From GCA-2746795 sp964643965 (GTDB lineage Bacteria > Chloroflexota > Anaerolineae > Promineifilales > Promineifilaceae): a stretch of DNA of 14,713 nt. This document shows positions 1 through 6,902 of the stretch, in pieces. The notes under the pieces are model-generated. The model did no database searches, was not told where the DNA came from, and saw only the letters and a program-made list of their open reading frames with translations. Both the position numbers and the translations under genes were made by a program. The first letter of the stretch is position 1. Every line of letters starts with the position of its first letter. The DNA lies in the NCBI GenBank assembly GCA_964643965.1, contig CAZXVH010000122.1:1-14713 (forward strand). The letters are read 5' to 3'.

Positions 1-24
1 GAAAACATCACCCTCTAACCGCCC

Positions 25-110
25 GACTACCAGACTACCAGACTACCAGACTACCAGACTACCAGACTACCAGACTACCAGACTACCAGACTACCAGACT
101 ACCAGACTAA
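25..110. repeat. 8-bp tandem repeat (GACTACCA) x10
   Basis: Ten uninterrupted copies of the octamer GACTACCA run from 25 to 104, followed by a partial copy that ends just before the AGGAG ribosome-binding site of the first gene. There are no unique spacers, so this is a microsatellite-type array and not a CRISPR. It may vary in length by slippage and sits in the 5' leader of the SPASM gene. Confidence 0.97.
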
Positions 111-118
111 AGGAGTGT

Positions 119-1429
119 ATGATGGACAAAGAGCGACTGCTACGATGGTTTATCCCAAACAGAGCCAAACCGCCGATACCGGTAGAATCCGGCCTTTACC
201 ATTACCAGCGAGAATCAGATGGCGCCTACACCCGCTTCCACCTGCGCGTGGAGCCAGACGGGCAGGGCATGCTCCTGGCGAACGCCTCGGCCGCCGCCCG
301 CCTCTCTCCCACCGGGGTGATAATGGCCAAGTCGTTGTTAGACGGCCGTTCTCCCGACGCCATTCTGCACACCATCAAAGCCGGCTACAAAGGGGCTGAT
401 TCCGATACCATCCAGGCCGATGTCGCCAAAGTGTCTGGCCTGATCAACAGCCTGGCTGCTCCTGGCGACAACTATCCCATCATCAACTTCGACGAAATCC
501 AGATAGACGTGTTTCAATCCCAGTTGATGGCGCCGCTCGAAGCCAATATACCTCTGGCAGAACCAGAAAAAGTCGTGCCGATTCTCGATAAACTATGGGA
601 CATCGGCATTCCCCACGTCACCTTCCTCATGCCCCAAAACCCCAATGCCGAACATCTCATACGCGCCGTCGAACGCGCTGAAGACCTGGGACTCATCGCT
701 GGAGTGCGCGGCCGGGCCACCGATTTAATGCAGGGGCCCCTCATCCAGGATTTGGCAATGGCTGGCGTAGATTACGTCACGGCGCTTTACGCAGCGGCGG
801 ATGAGGCCATACATGACGCCCTGGTGGGCCAGGGAGACCATGCGCTTCTGGCCGACCTTTACCAGGCTCTTCAAGAAAACGAAATCAGCGCCGTCGCCGA
901 AATCCCCCTGGTAGAAAGTACGCTTGCCGTCCTGCGGCCCACTTTAGAGGCGCTGCTGGCGGCTGGCGTCTACAACTTCTCCTTCTTCGCCATCGTCGCC
1001 CCGGAAGAAATGAGCGATGAAGCGCGAGACGGCGCTTTGACGGCTCAGGCTATGCCACAAACGGCCGGTTGGGTCGAAGAAATCGCCCACTCCGCCGATG
1101 TGCGCTTTTTATGGCAGCCACCGGTGCAGCGAGATCCGCGCCTCTCATTGGCCGGGCAGGTGCAGCAAGGCCCACGCTGCTCTGGCGACGCCGCCGTGCG
1201 CGTAGAGCCAAACGGGGATGTCATTCCGCCACGCGGCCCTTACCAGGTCACTGGCAATGTGCTGCGGGATGCGTGGCAAACCATCTGGAAAAATGAAGCC
1301 TTCAAGCGGTATCGGGAACGGGTGAACGCGCCCACGCGCTGCCTCGATTGTCCCGGATTGATCATTTGTGAAGCAGACTGCCCACGCCAGCAAAGCGGCT
1401 GGGCGCAAGGTGTGGGAGGTGCGTTATGA
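119..1429 (+). CDS. PqqD-like / SPASM-domain protein with degenerate radical-SAM core
   Basis: The protein has 436 residues. Residues about 40-113 resemble a PqqD-type peptide-recognition domain. Residues about 127-330 follow a radical-SAM barrel pattern, beginning with a beta-strand 'FDEIQID', but the CxxxCxxC cluster motif expected near 134-145 reads MAPLEANIPLA and has no Cys, and the GGEP-like SAM motif near 171 is also absent. The C-terminus is a SPASM-type domain: Cys354, a GN pair at 379-380, then Cys408-x2-Cys411-x5-Cys417-x3-Cys421. The usual Cys after the 'G-D-V-I-P' strand is replaced. I infer a non-catalytic partner or recognition subunit of a radical-SAM peptide-modification system, not an active enzyme. 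AGGAG at 111-115 precedes two consecutive ATGs (119 and 122), and the second is better spaced. Its stop overlaps the next start (ATGA), implying translational coupling. A catalytic partner could lie to the left of the window. Confidence 0.8.
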   Translation: MMDKERLLRWFIPNRAKPPIPVESGLYHYQRESDGAYTRFHLRVEPDGQGMLLANASAAARLSPTGVIMAKSLLDGRSPDAILHTIKAGYKGADSDTIQADVAKVSGLINSLAAPGDNYPIINFDEIQIDVFQSQLMAPLEANIPLAEPEKVVPILDKLWDIGIPHVTFLMPQNPNAEHLIRAVERAEDLGLIAGVRGRATDLMQGPLIQDLAMAGVDYVTALYAAADEAIHDALVGQGDHALLADLYQALQENEISAVAEIPLVESTLAVLRPTLEALLAAGVYNFSFFAIVAPEEMSDEARDGALTAQAMPQTAGWVEEIAHSADVRFLWQPPVQRDPRLSLAGQVQQGPRCSGDAAVRVEPNGDVIPPRGPYQVTGNVLRDAWQTIWKNEAFKRYRERVNAPTRCLDCPGLIICEADCPRQQSGWAQGVGGAL

Positions 1430-3519
1430 AAGCAGTGGACAATGGACAGTTTTCAGTGGACGGTGGACAGTGGACAGTGGACAGTGAACAGTGGACAGTG
1501 GGCAGTGAACAGTGGACAGTGGACAGTGAACAGTTTTCAGGGGACGATGAACGGTTGAAAAGCGAATTCCACTCCGAAATCCGCACTCCGCACTCCGAAA
1601 TCCACACTCCGCACTCCGAAATCCGAAATCCGCACTCCCCATTCCACAATCCGCAATCGTTAATCTTTAATCACCGGGGCGGCTTGTGGCTCTTGCTGGT
1701 TTTGTTGACGGGAATCCTCTTTGGGGCAGCGCGCAGCGTTGAGGCCCAAAATTATTATTTCCAGGTGCCAGAACTGCGGATGCAGGTGTTTATTCAGCCA
1801 GACGCCTCCGCCCACATCGTCTATGACATCACCTTTGACAATGACGGCAGCCCCATAGACATTGTGGATATTGGCACACCCCATGATGGTTACGATTTGA
1901 GTAATTTCACGGCGTCTATTGATGGACGGCCGTTAACCGATATTAGAGTCTCTGAATACATTGATACCGGCGTGGAAATTCACTTAAATGAGTTTGCTAT
2001 TCCCACGGGCGGCTCCGGCACGCTGCATGTGGAATTCACCATGCCCGACATGGTTTATGAAGATACCACCCGGGATGGCTATGCCTCTTTCCAAATCACG
2101 CCCACCTGGTTTGATTCGTCCGTGATATACGGCAGCAGTGATATTTGGGTGTTGGTCCACATGCTGCCAGAAGTGCAGCCTGATGATGTGTTATTTCAGG
2201 ATGTGGAATTTACTGACAAAGCAATTTTTGAAGAGCATACCGTCGTCGGCTGGCGTTACCCGTCGGCCAGCGCCACCGGGCCGTACCTGGCTGGCGTCTC
2301 GTTCCCCACCACCGGCATGACGCGAGTAGTGGAGCAAAGTTTGCTCGATATCACCCTGAAATGGCTGCAAGACAATCCGGCCGTTCCTATTATTCTGGGG
2401 TTGATCTCCTTTATTTTGGTAGCGGTGGCTTTCTTCCGTTTTTCGGGGGGAACCGGTTTCTCGGTGTTTGCCCTGGTATCTTGTGGCCTGATTTCTGGTA
2501 TGTTTTTCCAGCCGTTGTTGACGCTGCTGGCGCTGCCTCTGTCGATTGTGTTGGTACTGCTGGTGGAACGCAGCGTGCGCAAGAAGAAGAAAACGTATCT
2601 GCCGGCTATCGCTCAGGTGGAAGGCGGCGGCATTAAACGGGGCTTGACGGCGCCGGAAGCGGCCGTTTTGTTGGAAACGCCGCTGAACAAGGTGCTGCTG
2701 CTCATCATGTTTGGCCTGCTGGATAAACGGGTGGTCACCTTGGAGACCGATTCACCTTTGACGGTGAAAATGGAAGCGGCTTATGTGGTGGAAGGGAAGA
2801 CGAAAGCCAAGAAACGGGCGGCCCGCCGTGAAGAGGCGCAAAAGCAGGGCATTGTCCTGCGCGACTATGAGCATGATATTCTGGATGTGTTACAGACGTC
2901 GGGCAGCAAGCCGGTGCATAAGCAGGATTTTGGCGAACCGATACGGGCGCTGATCAAAAATGTGGCGGCAAAAATGAAGGGGTTTGACCTTTCTGATACC
3001 CAGGATTATTACCAGAAGATCATCAGCCGGGCCATGGGCGAGGCCACTCGTATCGGTGATGTGCCGGAACTGGAGAAGTTCCTGGACAAGACCTGGCCCT
3101 GGTTGATGATGGCCGATGATTATGACCCGGTCTTTCACCGCCCTGGTTACAACTATTATCCCATCTGGGTGCGGCCGTATGTTGCCAGTCAGGCCGCTGG
3201 TTCCTCCATGGCCTCTATCGGCGGTAGTAAATCCGGTCCGTCATATGGCGGTAAAACATCGTTTGGGGCGGTAGCTGCCTCTTTTGCCGGCTGGACGGAG
3301 ACGCAAACAGGCAACCTGGCGAGCGCCATTTCTCCTGGTGGCCTGGATATTGGGACCCGGGGTGTGATCAATCTCAGCGGCGCAGATAAGGTGACGGGCG
3401 ATATTTTCAAGGCGCTCGCTTCCAGTTCCGGTGGCAGTGGCGGCTCCTCTGGCGGTGGCTGCGCCTGTGCTTGTGCCGGCTGCGCCTGCGCCTGTGCCTG
3501 TGCCGGCGGCGGACGATAA
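1426..3519 (+). CDS. DUF2207-type membrane protein with Cys-rich C-terminal tail
   Basis: The reading frame encodes 697 residues. The first 86 are translated heptamer repeats; then comes a hydrophobic signal-like segment (87-106, ending VEAQ) and an exported beta-rich domain (about 109-310) typical of DUF2207/YciQ-like proteins. Three membrane segments follow (about 320-338, 345-361, 363-381), then a basic RKKKK stop-transfer. The cytoplasmic region includes a winged-helix-like stretch with 'GLTAPEAAVLLE'. The last about 29 residues are Gly/Ser, then seven Cys in CACACA-G-CACACACA order, then GGGR. By the positive-inside rule the Cys tail is cytoplasmic and could be reached by the upstream SPASM protein. 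The ATG at 1426 overlaps the upstream stop, but an in-frame TTG at 1684 would start directly at the signal segment, so the true start is uncertain. Molecular function is unknown. Confidence 0.85.
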   Translation: MKAVDNGQFSVDGGQWTVDSEQWTVGSEQWTVDSEQFSGDDERLKSEFHSEIRTPHSEIHTPHSEIRNPHSPFHNPQSLIFNHRGGLWLLLVLLTGILFGAARSVEAQNYYFQVPELRMQVFIQPDASAHIVYDITFDNDGSPIDIVDIGTPHDGYDLSNFTASIDGRPLTDIRVSEYIDTGVEIHLNEFAIPTGGSGTLHVEFTMPDMVYEDTTRDGYASFQITPTWFDSSVIYGSSDIWVLVHMLPEVQPDDVLFQDVEFTDKAIFEEHTVVGWRYPSASATGPYLAGVSFPTTGMTRVVEQSLLDITLKWLQDNPAVPIILGLISFILVAVAFFRFSGGTGFSVFALVSCGLISGMFFQPLLTLLALPLSIVLVLLVERSVRKKKKTYLPAIAQVEGGGIKRGLTAPEAAVLLETPLNKVLLLIMFGLLDKRVVTLETDSPLTVKMEAAYVVEGKTKAKKRAARREEAQKQGIVLRDYEHDILDVLQTSGSKPVHKQDFGEPIRALIKNVAAKMKGFDLSDTQDYYQKIISRAMGEATRIGDVPELEKFLDKTWPWLMMADDYDPVFHRPGYNYYPIWVRPYVASQAAGSSMASIGGSKSGPSYGGKTSFGAVAASFAGWTETQTGNLASAISPGGLDIGTRGVINLSGADKVTGDIFKALASSSGGSGGSSGGGCACACAGCACACACAGGGR
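1433..1540. repeat. Heptamer tandem repeat (GTGGACA / GTGAACA)
   Basis: Degenerate 7-bp units GTGGACA and GTGAACA repeat across about 108 bp. Read in the frame of the membrane protein they give a seven-residue repeat of the type SEQWTVD, which looks like repeat DNA captured in a reading frame more than a selected protein segment. The size resembles the short tandem heptamers (STRR) known from filamentous cyanobacteria. Confidence 0.9.
1571..1660. repeat. Second heptamer repeat (CGAAATC / CGCACTC)
   Basis: A second, unrelated heptamer family mixes CGAAATC, CGCACTC and CACACTC units immediately downstream of the first array. In frame it gives H-S-E-I-R-T-P-like residues just before the signal segment of the membrane protein. 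Two different heptamer families side by side suggest a repeat-accumulating spacer. Confidence 0.9.
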
Positions 3520-3527
3520 GGAAAAAT

Positions 3528-3570
3528 GAGATTAGAGAGTGGAGATTATCGCAGCGCCATCTCTAATCTC
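3528..3570. repeat. 11-bp inverted repeat after the DUF2207 gene
   Basis: GAGATTAGAGA at 3528-3538 is the exact reverse complement of TCTCTAATCTC at 3560-3570, with a 21-nt loop. The hairpin starts 9 bp after the membrane-protein stop and has no T-run, so it is not a clear terminator. The most upstream GTG start of the following gene (3539) falls in its loop. A related CTAATCTCTAATCTC motif recurs at 5908-5920. Confidence 0.8.
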
Positions 3571-4462
3571 TACTCTTCACGCTCTGGTGAATAATCCCTC
3601 ATTACCCTCAAAGGTGTTGTTGGCTGCGCAAGCCGAATGGCTGGCGCCGGCGCGGGCGCGGCTGCTGCGGCGGGTGGGGGTGGCCCGGCGGCGGCGCATT
3701 TTGGATTTGGGGGCAGGCTATGGCGCGGTGACAGGGGAGTTAGTGCGGCGGGGGGGTGGACTGGTGGTGGCGTTGGATCGGATTGTCACTTCGACAGGCT
3801 CAGTGACCGGCGCTTCGACAGGCTCAGTGACCGGCGCTTCGACAGGCTCAGTGACCGGCGCTTCGATAGGCGCAGTGACCGGCGCTTCGACAGGCGCAGT
3901 GACCGGCGCTTCGACAGGCGCAGTGACCGGCGCTTCGGCGCTTGGCGGCGACGCCTTGTCGCTTCCCTTTGCCGATGACAGCTTTGATCTGGTATTTTGC
4001 CAATGTGTGTTGATGTGGGTGACTGCGGCCACTTCAGTCACTTCGACAGGCTCAGTGACCGGTGGACTAGAAACGGCCGTTTCCGAAATTCATCGCATAT
4101 TAGAGCCAAACGGCGTCTTGATCGCCCTGGAACCAGATTATGCCGGCATGATCGAACATCCGCCGCAGATTGTTACGCGGGACATCTGGTTGTCGGCGTT
4201 GGCGCGGGTGGGAGCGGAACCGCGGGCGGGGCGGCTGCTGCCGGGATTGCTGACGGCGCAAGGTTTTGTGGTGCGTGTGGATTTGTTGGACTCGTTGCTG
4301 GCTCCGGATGTGACGCGCTTTGACTTTTTGCGTACGCTGCCGCTTTTGCCGGAGGAAATGAGTACCCTTGACCAGGCGGCCCTGGCAGGCGATAATCTAG
4401 CCGGAGCCTGGCAGCAAATTGCGCACCTGCCCTTCTTTTTAATTACAGCCACCAAGATGTGA
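3539..4462 (+). CDS. Class I SAM-dependent methyltransferase with in-frame repeat insertions
   Basis: Motif I is clear (ILDLGAGYG, residues 54-62), followed by the strand ending in the acidic residue VVALD (76-80), a motif-II-like 'GGDALSLPFADDSFDLVFC' (about 136-154) and 'EIHRILEPNGVLIALEP' (about 183-199). This is a Rossmann-fold methyltransferase of unknown substrate. Residues 83-133 are an eight-residue repeat (T-G-S-V-T-G-A-S) where the family normally has a short helix, and a second copy interrupts at 165-176. Both come from the same DNA repeat and keep the frame open, so the protein may fold with low-complexity loops or be inactive. The start is uncertain: GTG 3539 lies inside a hairpin loop, with alternatives at GTG 3587 and GTG 3614; none has a strong ribosome site. 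It precedes the transporter gene by 71 bp. Confidence 0.8.
   Translation: MEIIAAPSLISTLHALVNNPSLPSKVLLAAQAEWLAPARARLLRRVGVARRRRILDLGAGYGAVTGELVRRGGGLVVALDRIVTSTGSVTGASTGSVTGASTGSVTGASIGAVTGASTGAVTGASTGAVTGASALGGDALSLPFADDSFDLVFCQCVLMWVTAATSVTSTGSVTGGLETAVSEIHRILEPNGVLIALEPDYAGMIEHPPQIVTRDIWLSALARVGAEPRAGRLLPGLLTAQGFVVRVDLLDSLLAPDVTRFDFLRTLPLLPEEMSTLDQAALAGDNLAGAWQQIAHLPFFLITATKM
3785..3940. repeat. 24-bp hairpin-type repeat, six tandem units inside the methyltransferase gene
   Basis: Six 24-bp units run from 3789 to 3932 (core TTCGACAGGCTCAGTGACC), the last three with variant GGCGCAG in place of GGCTCAG. At the left edge GTCACT (3785-3790) is complementary to AGTGAC (3802-3807), forming a stem around an 11-nt loop. 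The unit length is a multiple of three, so expansion does not break the reading frame. Confidence 0.97.
4037..4062. repeat. Single dispersed copy of the same hairpin repeat
   Basis: GTCACT (4037-4042) and AGTGAC (4054-4059) flank the loop TCGACAGGCTC exactly as in the first unit at 3785. This lone full copy, about 100 bp after the tandem array, shows that the basic mobile or amplified unit is a roughly 23-bp hairpin similar to REP elements. Confidence 0.93.
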
Positions 4463-4491
4463 CGACAAGTGAGTGCGGCTCCTTCGGAGTT

Positions 4492-4524
4492 AGAAGTTCA
4501 ACCTCTTGGACAAGTTGAACTTCT
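4492..4524. repeat. 11-bp perfect inverted repeat upstream of the MFS gene
   Basis: AGAAGTTCAAC (4492-4502) pairs exactly with GTTGAACTTCT (4514-4524) across an 11-nt loop, preceded by a small CTCC/GGAG hairpin at about 4479-4490. It ends 9 nt before the MFS start codon, so it could occlude ribosome binding or be a dispersed repeat. A similar GTTCAAC hairpin lies at 8544-8574. No T-run follows. Confidence 0.85.
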
Positions 4525-4533
4525 GAATGTACT

Positions 4534-5829
4534 ATGAATCCTCTAACACCCCCTACCACCCAGCCGGCGCTCTTTTCTCAGCGAATGCGCCTGGGCGCCG
4601 TGGCCTATGCCGCCAAAATACGCCTGTTTTCACCCAATGCCCGGCTGTATCTGGCTTATACCATTCTCAACGGCATGGCCTTTGGCATGTTCCGCCTGCT
4701 GTTCAACTTTTACGCCCTCAGCCTCGGCTTTGACGAGTCGATTTTAGGCCAACTGCTCACTGTCACCAACCTGGTAGCGCTGCTGACGGCGCTGCCGGCC
4801 GGGCTGATTGGTGACCGCATGGGGCGTAAGCCGACGTTGATTTTAGCCAGTATTTTGACGACAACGGCCGTTTTCGGCACAGTCTTCTGGCGAGATACCA
4901 CCGGCTTCTTTTTGTTTAGCGCAGTGTTGGGTATGGGGCAAAGTCTGGCGGGCGTCACCCTGGGGCCGTTTATCATGGAAAACAGCGGTGAAACGGAGCG
5001 CACCTACCTCTTTTCCTTCAGTTTTGGCGTACAGATGATTGCTGGTTTTGTGGGCAACTGGTTGGGCGGGCAGCTGCCTTCCTGGTTGGGCGCGACTGTG
5101 CAGGTGGATGCCACCAGCGCCACGGCTTATGGGCTAACAACGGCCGTTATCGGCGGCATCGCCGGTCTGTCATTGATTCCCCTGCTGTTCTTGCGCCGGC
5201 CGCCAGCCCCCGCCCTGGACGCCAAGAAAAACTTGACGCCTCTGGCTTATGCCCGACAAAACCCACGCCTGCTGCTCAAGTTGATCAGTCCGCTGTTCAT
5301 CACTTCTTTGGGCGCGGGGCTGCTCATGCCCTTCATGAACATCTATTACCGGCATGATTACGGCGCTTCCGACAGCCTCATCGGCGGGCTGTTTGCCGTT
5401 GGTTCCCTGGCGATGGCCTTCGGTCTGCTCCTGGCCCCGCCACTGGCAGAGCGCTATGGTAAGATGAGAATGGTGGTCATCTCGCAGGCGCTTTCCATAC
5501 CCTTCCTGGCAATTATGGGCTTTTCTCCCTGGTTTTGGCTCAGCGCCCTGGCTTACCTGGTGCGCTTGATGTTGATGAACATGAGCAATCCCGTCTATCA
5601 AGCGTTTGTCATGGAGCAGGTGGATGAAGAAGCGCGGGCCACCGTGGCCAGCCTGGTGAGCATGAGTTGGAACTTTGGCTGGGCTTTTAGCCCGTCGATC
5701 AGCGGCTGGCTGCAAGTCAATGTGGGTTTTGGCCCCATCTTCCTGGGCACGATGACCTCTTACGTGATTGCCATTTTCCTGTACTGGCGCTTTTTTGGCC
5801 GGGCGGAATCTAAGCCGATGCCCGTATAA
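4534..5829 (+). CDS. Major facilitator superfamily transporter
   Basis: The 431-residue protein is largely hydrophobic, with about 12 predicted membrane helices in two six-helix halves, the normal size for MFS permeases. The signature between helices 2 and 3 is clear: G-D-R-M-G-R-K-P at residues 93-100 (motif A). The middle of the protein carries a polar cytoplasmic loop (about 222-250). The substrate cannot be read from sequence; the overall pattern is drug/multidrug or small-solute efflux-like. It is in the inner membrane. The start ATG 4534 is directly preceded by a hairpin and lacks a strong Shine-Dalgarno sequence, so expression may depend on that structure. The methyltransferase upstream is co-oriented, 71 bp away. 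Confidence 0.9.
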   Translation: MNPLTPPTTQPALFSQRMRLGAVAYAAKIRLFSPNARLYLAYTILNGMAFGMFRLLFNFYALSLGFDESILGQLLTVTNLVALLTALPAGLIGDRMGRKPTLILASILTTTAVFGTVFWRDTTGFFLFSAVLGMGQSLAGVTLGPFIMENSGETERTYLFSFSFGVQMIAGFVGNWLGGQLPSWLGATVQVDATSATAYGLTTAVIGGIAGLSLIPLLFLRRPPAPALDAKKNLTPLAYARQNPRLLLKLISPLFITSLGAGLLMPFMNIYYRHDYGASDSLIGGLFAVGSLAMAFGLLLAPPLAERYGKMRMVVISQALSIPFLAIMGFSPWFWLSALAYLVRLMLMNMSNPVYQAFVMEQVDEEARATVASLVSMSWNFGWAFSPSISGWLQVNVGFGPIFLGTMTSYVIAIFLYWRFFGRAESKPMPV

Positions 5830-5865
5830 TACAAAGGATATAAGAAACGCAGATTGAACGATTCA

Positions 5866-5920
5866 CGAAAAATTAGAATTTAGAAATTAGAAATTGGTCG
5901 AGTAGCTAATCTCTAATCTC
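5866..5920. repeat. AT-rich short repeats in the 250-bp MFS/peroxiredoxin spacer
   Basis: The 5830-6079 spacer contains overlapping AATTAGAA / TTTAGAAATTAG units (about 5870-5896) and CTAATCTCTAATCTC (5908-5920). The latter matches the hairpin arm after the DUF2207 gene. I see no gene in this spacer. Confidence 0.8.
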
Positions 5921-5959
5921 AGTTAAGTAGGTTATTTAGTATCTTCTCAATAAACTGGG

Positions 5960-6022
5960 AGATTACAAAAGTTTTGGCATCAGAGTGTTCATACAAAGCT
6001 AATTCTAAAACTTTTGTAATCT
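5960..6022. repeat. 16-bp perfect inverted repeat
   Basis: AGATTACAAAAGTTTT (5960-5975) is the exact reverse complement of AAAACTTTTGTAATCT (6007-6022), with a 31-nt loop. It lies 57 bp upstream of the peroxiredoxin start. There is only a three-T run after the right arm, so termination would be weak. It may be a regulatory hairpin, an operator for a dimeric repressor with wide spacing, or the ends of a tiny mobile relic. Confidence 0.88.
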
Positions 6023-6079
6023 TTGCCCCCAAATATTGAGATGTTACGTTATTTAGTTTTCATACACAAGGAGAAAAAC

Positions 6080-6556
6080 ATGGCTCAAGTACAAATTAAC
6101 ACCCCCGCCCCGGATTTTACGCTGGCCGACTACAAAGGGAACGCGGTTTCCCTTTCCGATTTCAAAGGCAAGCAACACGTCTTGCTCGTCTTTAATCGCG
6201 GCTTTACCTGACCGTTTTGCCAGGCGCATATGGCGCAGTTGCGTCAAGAGTATGAACAATTTGTGGCACGGGAAACGGCCGTTGTCGTCATCGGCCCTGA
6301 AGATGCAAAAAAGTTTAGCGAATACTTCACCGAGAAATCGCTGCCCTTTATCGGCTTGCCAGACCCCGAACACCGCGTCTTAAAGCTGTACGGCCAGCAG
6401 GTCAAGCTCTTCAAGTTCGGCCGGATGCCGGCGCAAGTGCTCATCGACAAAGAAGGCATCGCCCGCTTCATCCATTATGGGCATAATATGCAGGATATTC
6501 CCGCGACGGCAGCGATGCTGGCCCTGATCGATCAGTTGGCAGACAAGCCCTTGTAA
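6080..6556 (+). CDS. Peroxiredoxin-like (AhpC/TSA) protein, probable selenoprotein with in-frame TGA (Sec44)
   Basis: Reading through a TGA at 6209-6211 gives a 158-residue thioredoxin-fold peroxiredoxin-like protein of normal family length. The N-terminus 'APDFTLADYKGNAVSLSDFKG' is the typical AhpC/TSA start. The active-site strand reads VLLVFNRGFT-U-PFC, where relatives have C-P-F-C, so the TGA (codon 44) replaces the expected reactive Cys while Cys47 is retained. The downstream frame stays open and conserved in style ('GPEDAKKF', 'LPFIGLPDPEHRVLKLYGQ', 'GRMPAQVLIDKEGIARFIHYG') to TAA at 6554. ATG 6080 is preceded by AAGGAG at 6068-6073 with good spacing. The predicted role is peroxide or thiol-disulfide detoxification in the cytoplasm. 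Alternatives are a nonsense mutation or base error; the exact placement at the catalytic Cys favours selenocysteine. No sel genes are in this window. Confidence 0.8.
6209..6244 (+). promoter_or_regulatory. Candidate bacterial SECIS region after the TGA codon
   Basis: Bacterial SECIS hairpins lie just 3' of the UGA. Here GCCA (6219-6222) can pair with TGGC (6231-6234) around an 8-nt loop, or GCGC (6224-6227) with GCGC (6233-6236) around ATATG. The distance from the UGA is right, but the stems are short and I could not fold the region, so this is tentative. Confidence 0.3.
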
Positions 6557-6902
6557 CGCGGATCGTTAATCCGGCCTACTCCTGTCCGTAACGGTCCACG
6601 GCCAGGCAAAATAAAATGAGAATTTTCGGGGTGACGGGAGCAACTGCTACCCAACTCTTGATTATGTGGTATGATACTTGCCAGTACCGTTAGAAAATAT
6701 GATTGTTGCTGTTAAGAATTTCGTGGTTCCCCTCAGTTCACCAAACTTCCCACCAGTAATTAACGATTTTAGACGATTCTACGGCCAGAAACGGCCGTTT
6801 TAACATGCAGGCTGCCTATGGTATTTAGCCATTTTGCTGCTGCCTGCCACTACTATAGAAATACCAAAAAGGTATACAAAGGAAAAAAAGTAAAACAACA
6901 CT
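6557..6902. other. 346-bp spacer before RNase J
   Basis: No credible gene is seen. It holds a perfect AACGGCCGTT at 6790-6799, a TATGAT -10-like hexamer at 6670-6675 without a matching -35, and an A-rich leader with a purine block AAAGGAAAAAAAG at about 6878-6890, rather far (about 13-17 nt) from the RNase J ATG. A long untranslated leader for rnj is likely. Confidence 0.5.

Noticed and set aside
25..110. CRISPR-like repeat array
   Set aside because: Units are 8 bp, directly adjacent and without spacers, so this is a simple tandem repeat.
3528..3570. Intrinsic terminator after the membrane-protein gene
   Set aside because: The stem is AT-rich and has no T-run, so I list it only as an inverted repeat.
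3785..3940. CRISPR or a true protein repeat domain
   Set aside because: 24-bp units have no spacers, and the same hairpin occurs alone at 4037; captured repeat DNA explains it better than a repeat domain.
3718..4041. - strand frame encoding a V-E-A-P-V-T-A-P repeat
   Set aside because: It is only the reverse reading of the 24-bp repeat inside the methyltransferase.
5170..5715. 181-codon - strand open frame opposite the MFS gene
   Set aside because: Gln/His/Pro-rich composition and overlap with a clear transporter make it a shadow frame.
6230..6556. Separate short gene starting at ATG 6230
   Set aside because: It would lack the first strand and active site of the fold, and the upstream part in the same frame with a good ribosome site completes the family.
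6658..6675. Promoter TTGATT/TATGAT upstream of RNase J
   Set aside because: The spacing between the two hexamers is only 6 bp; not a workable promoter.
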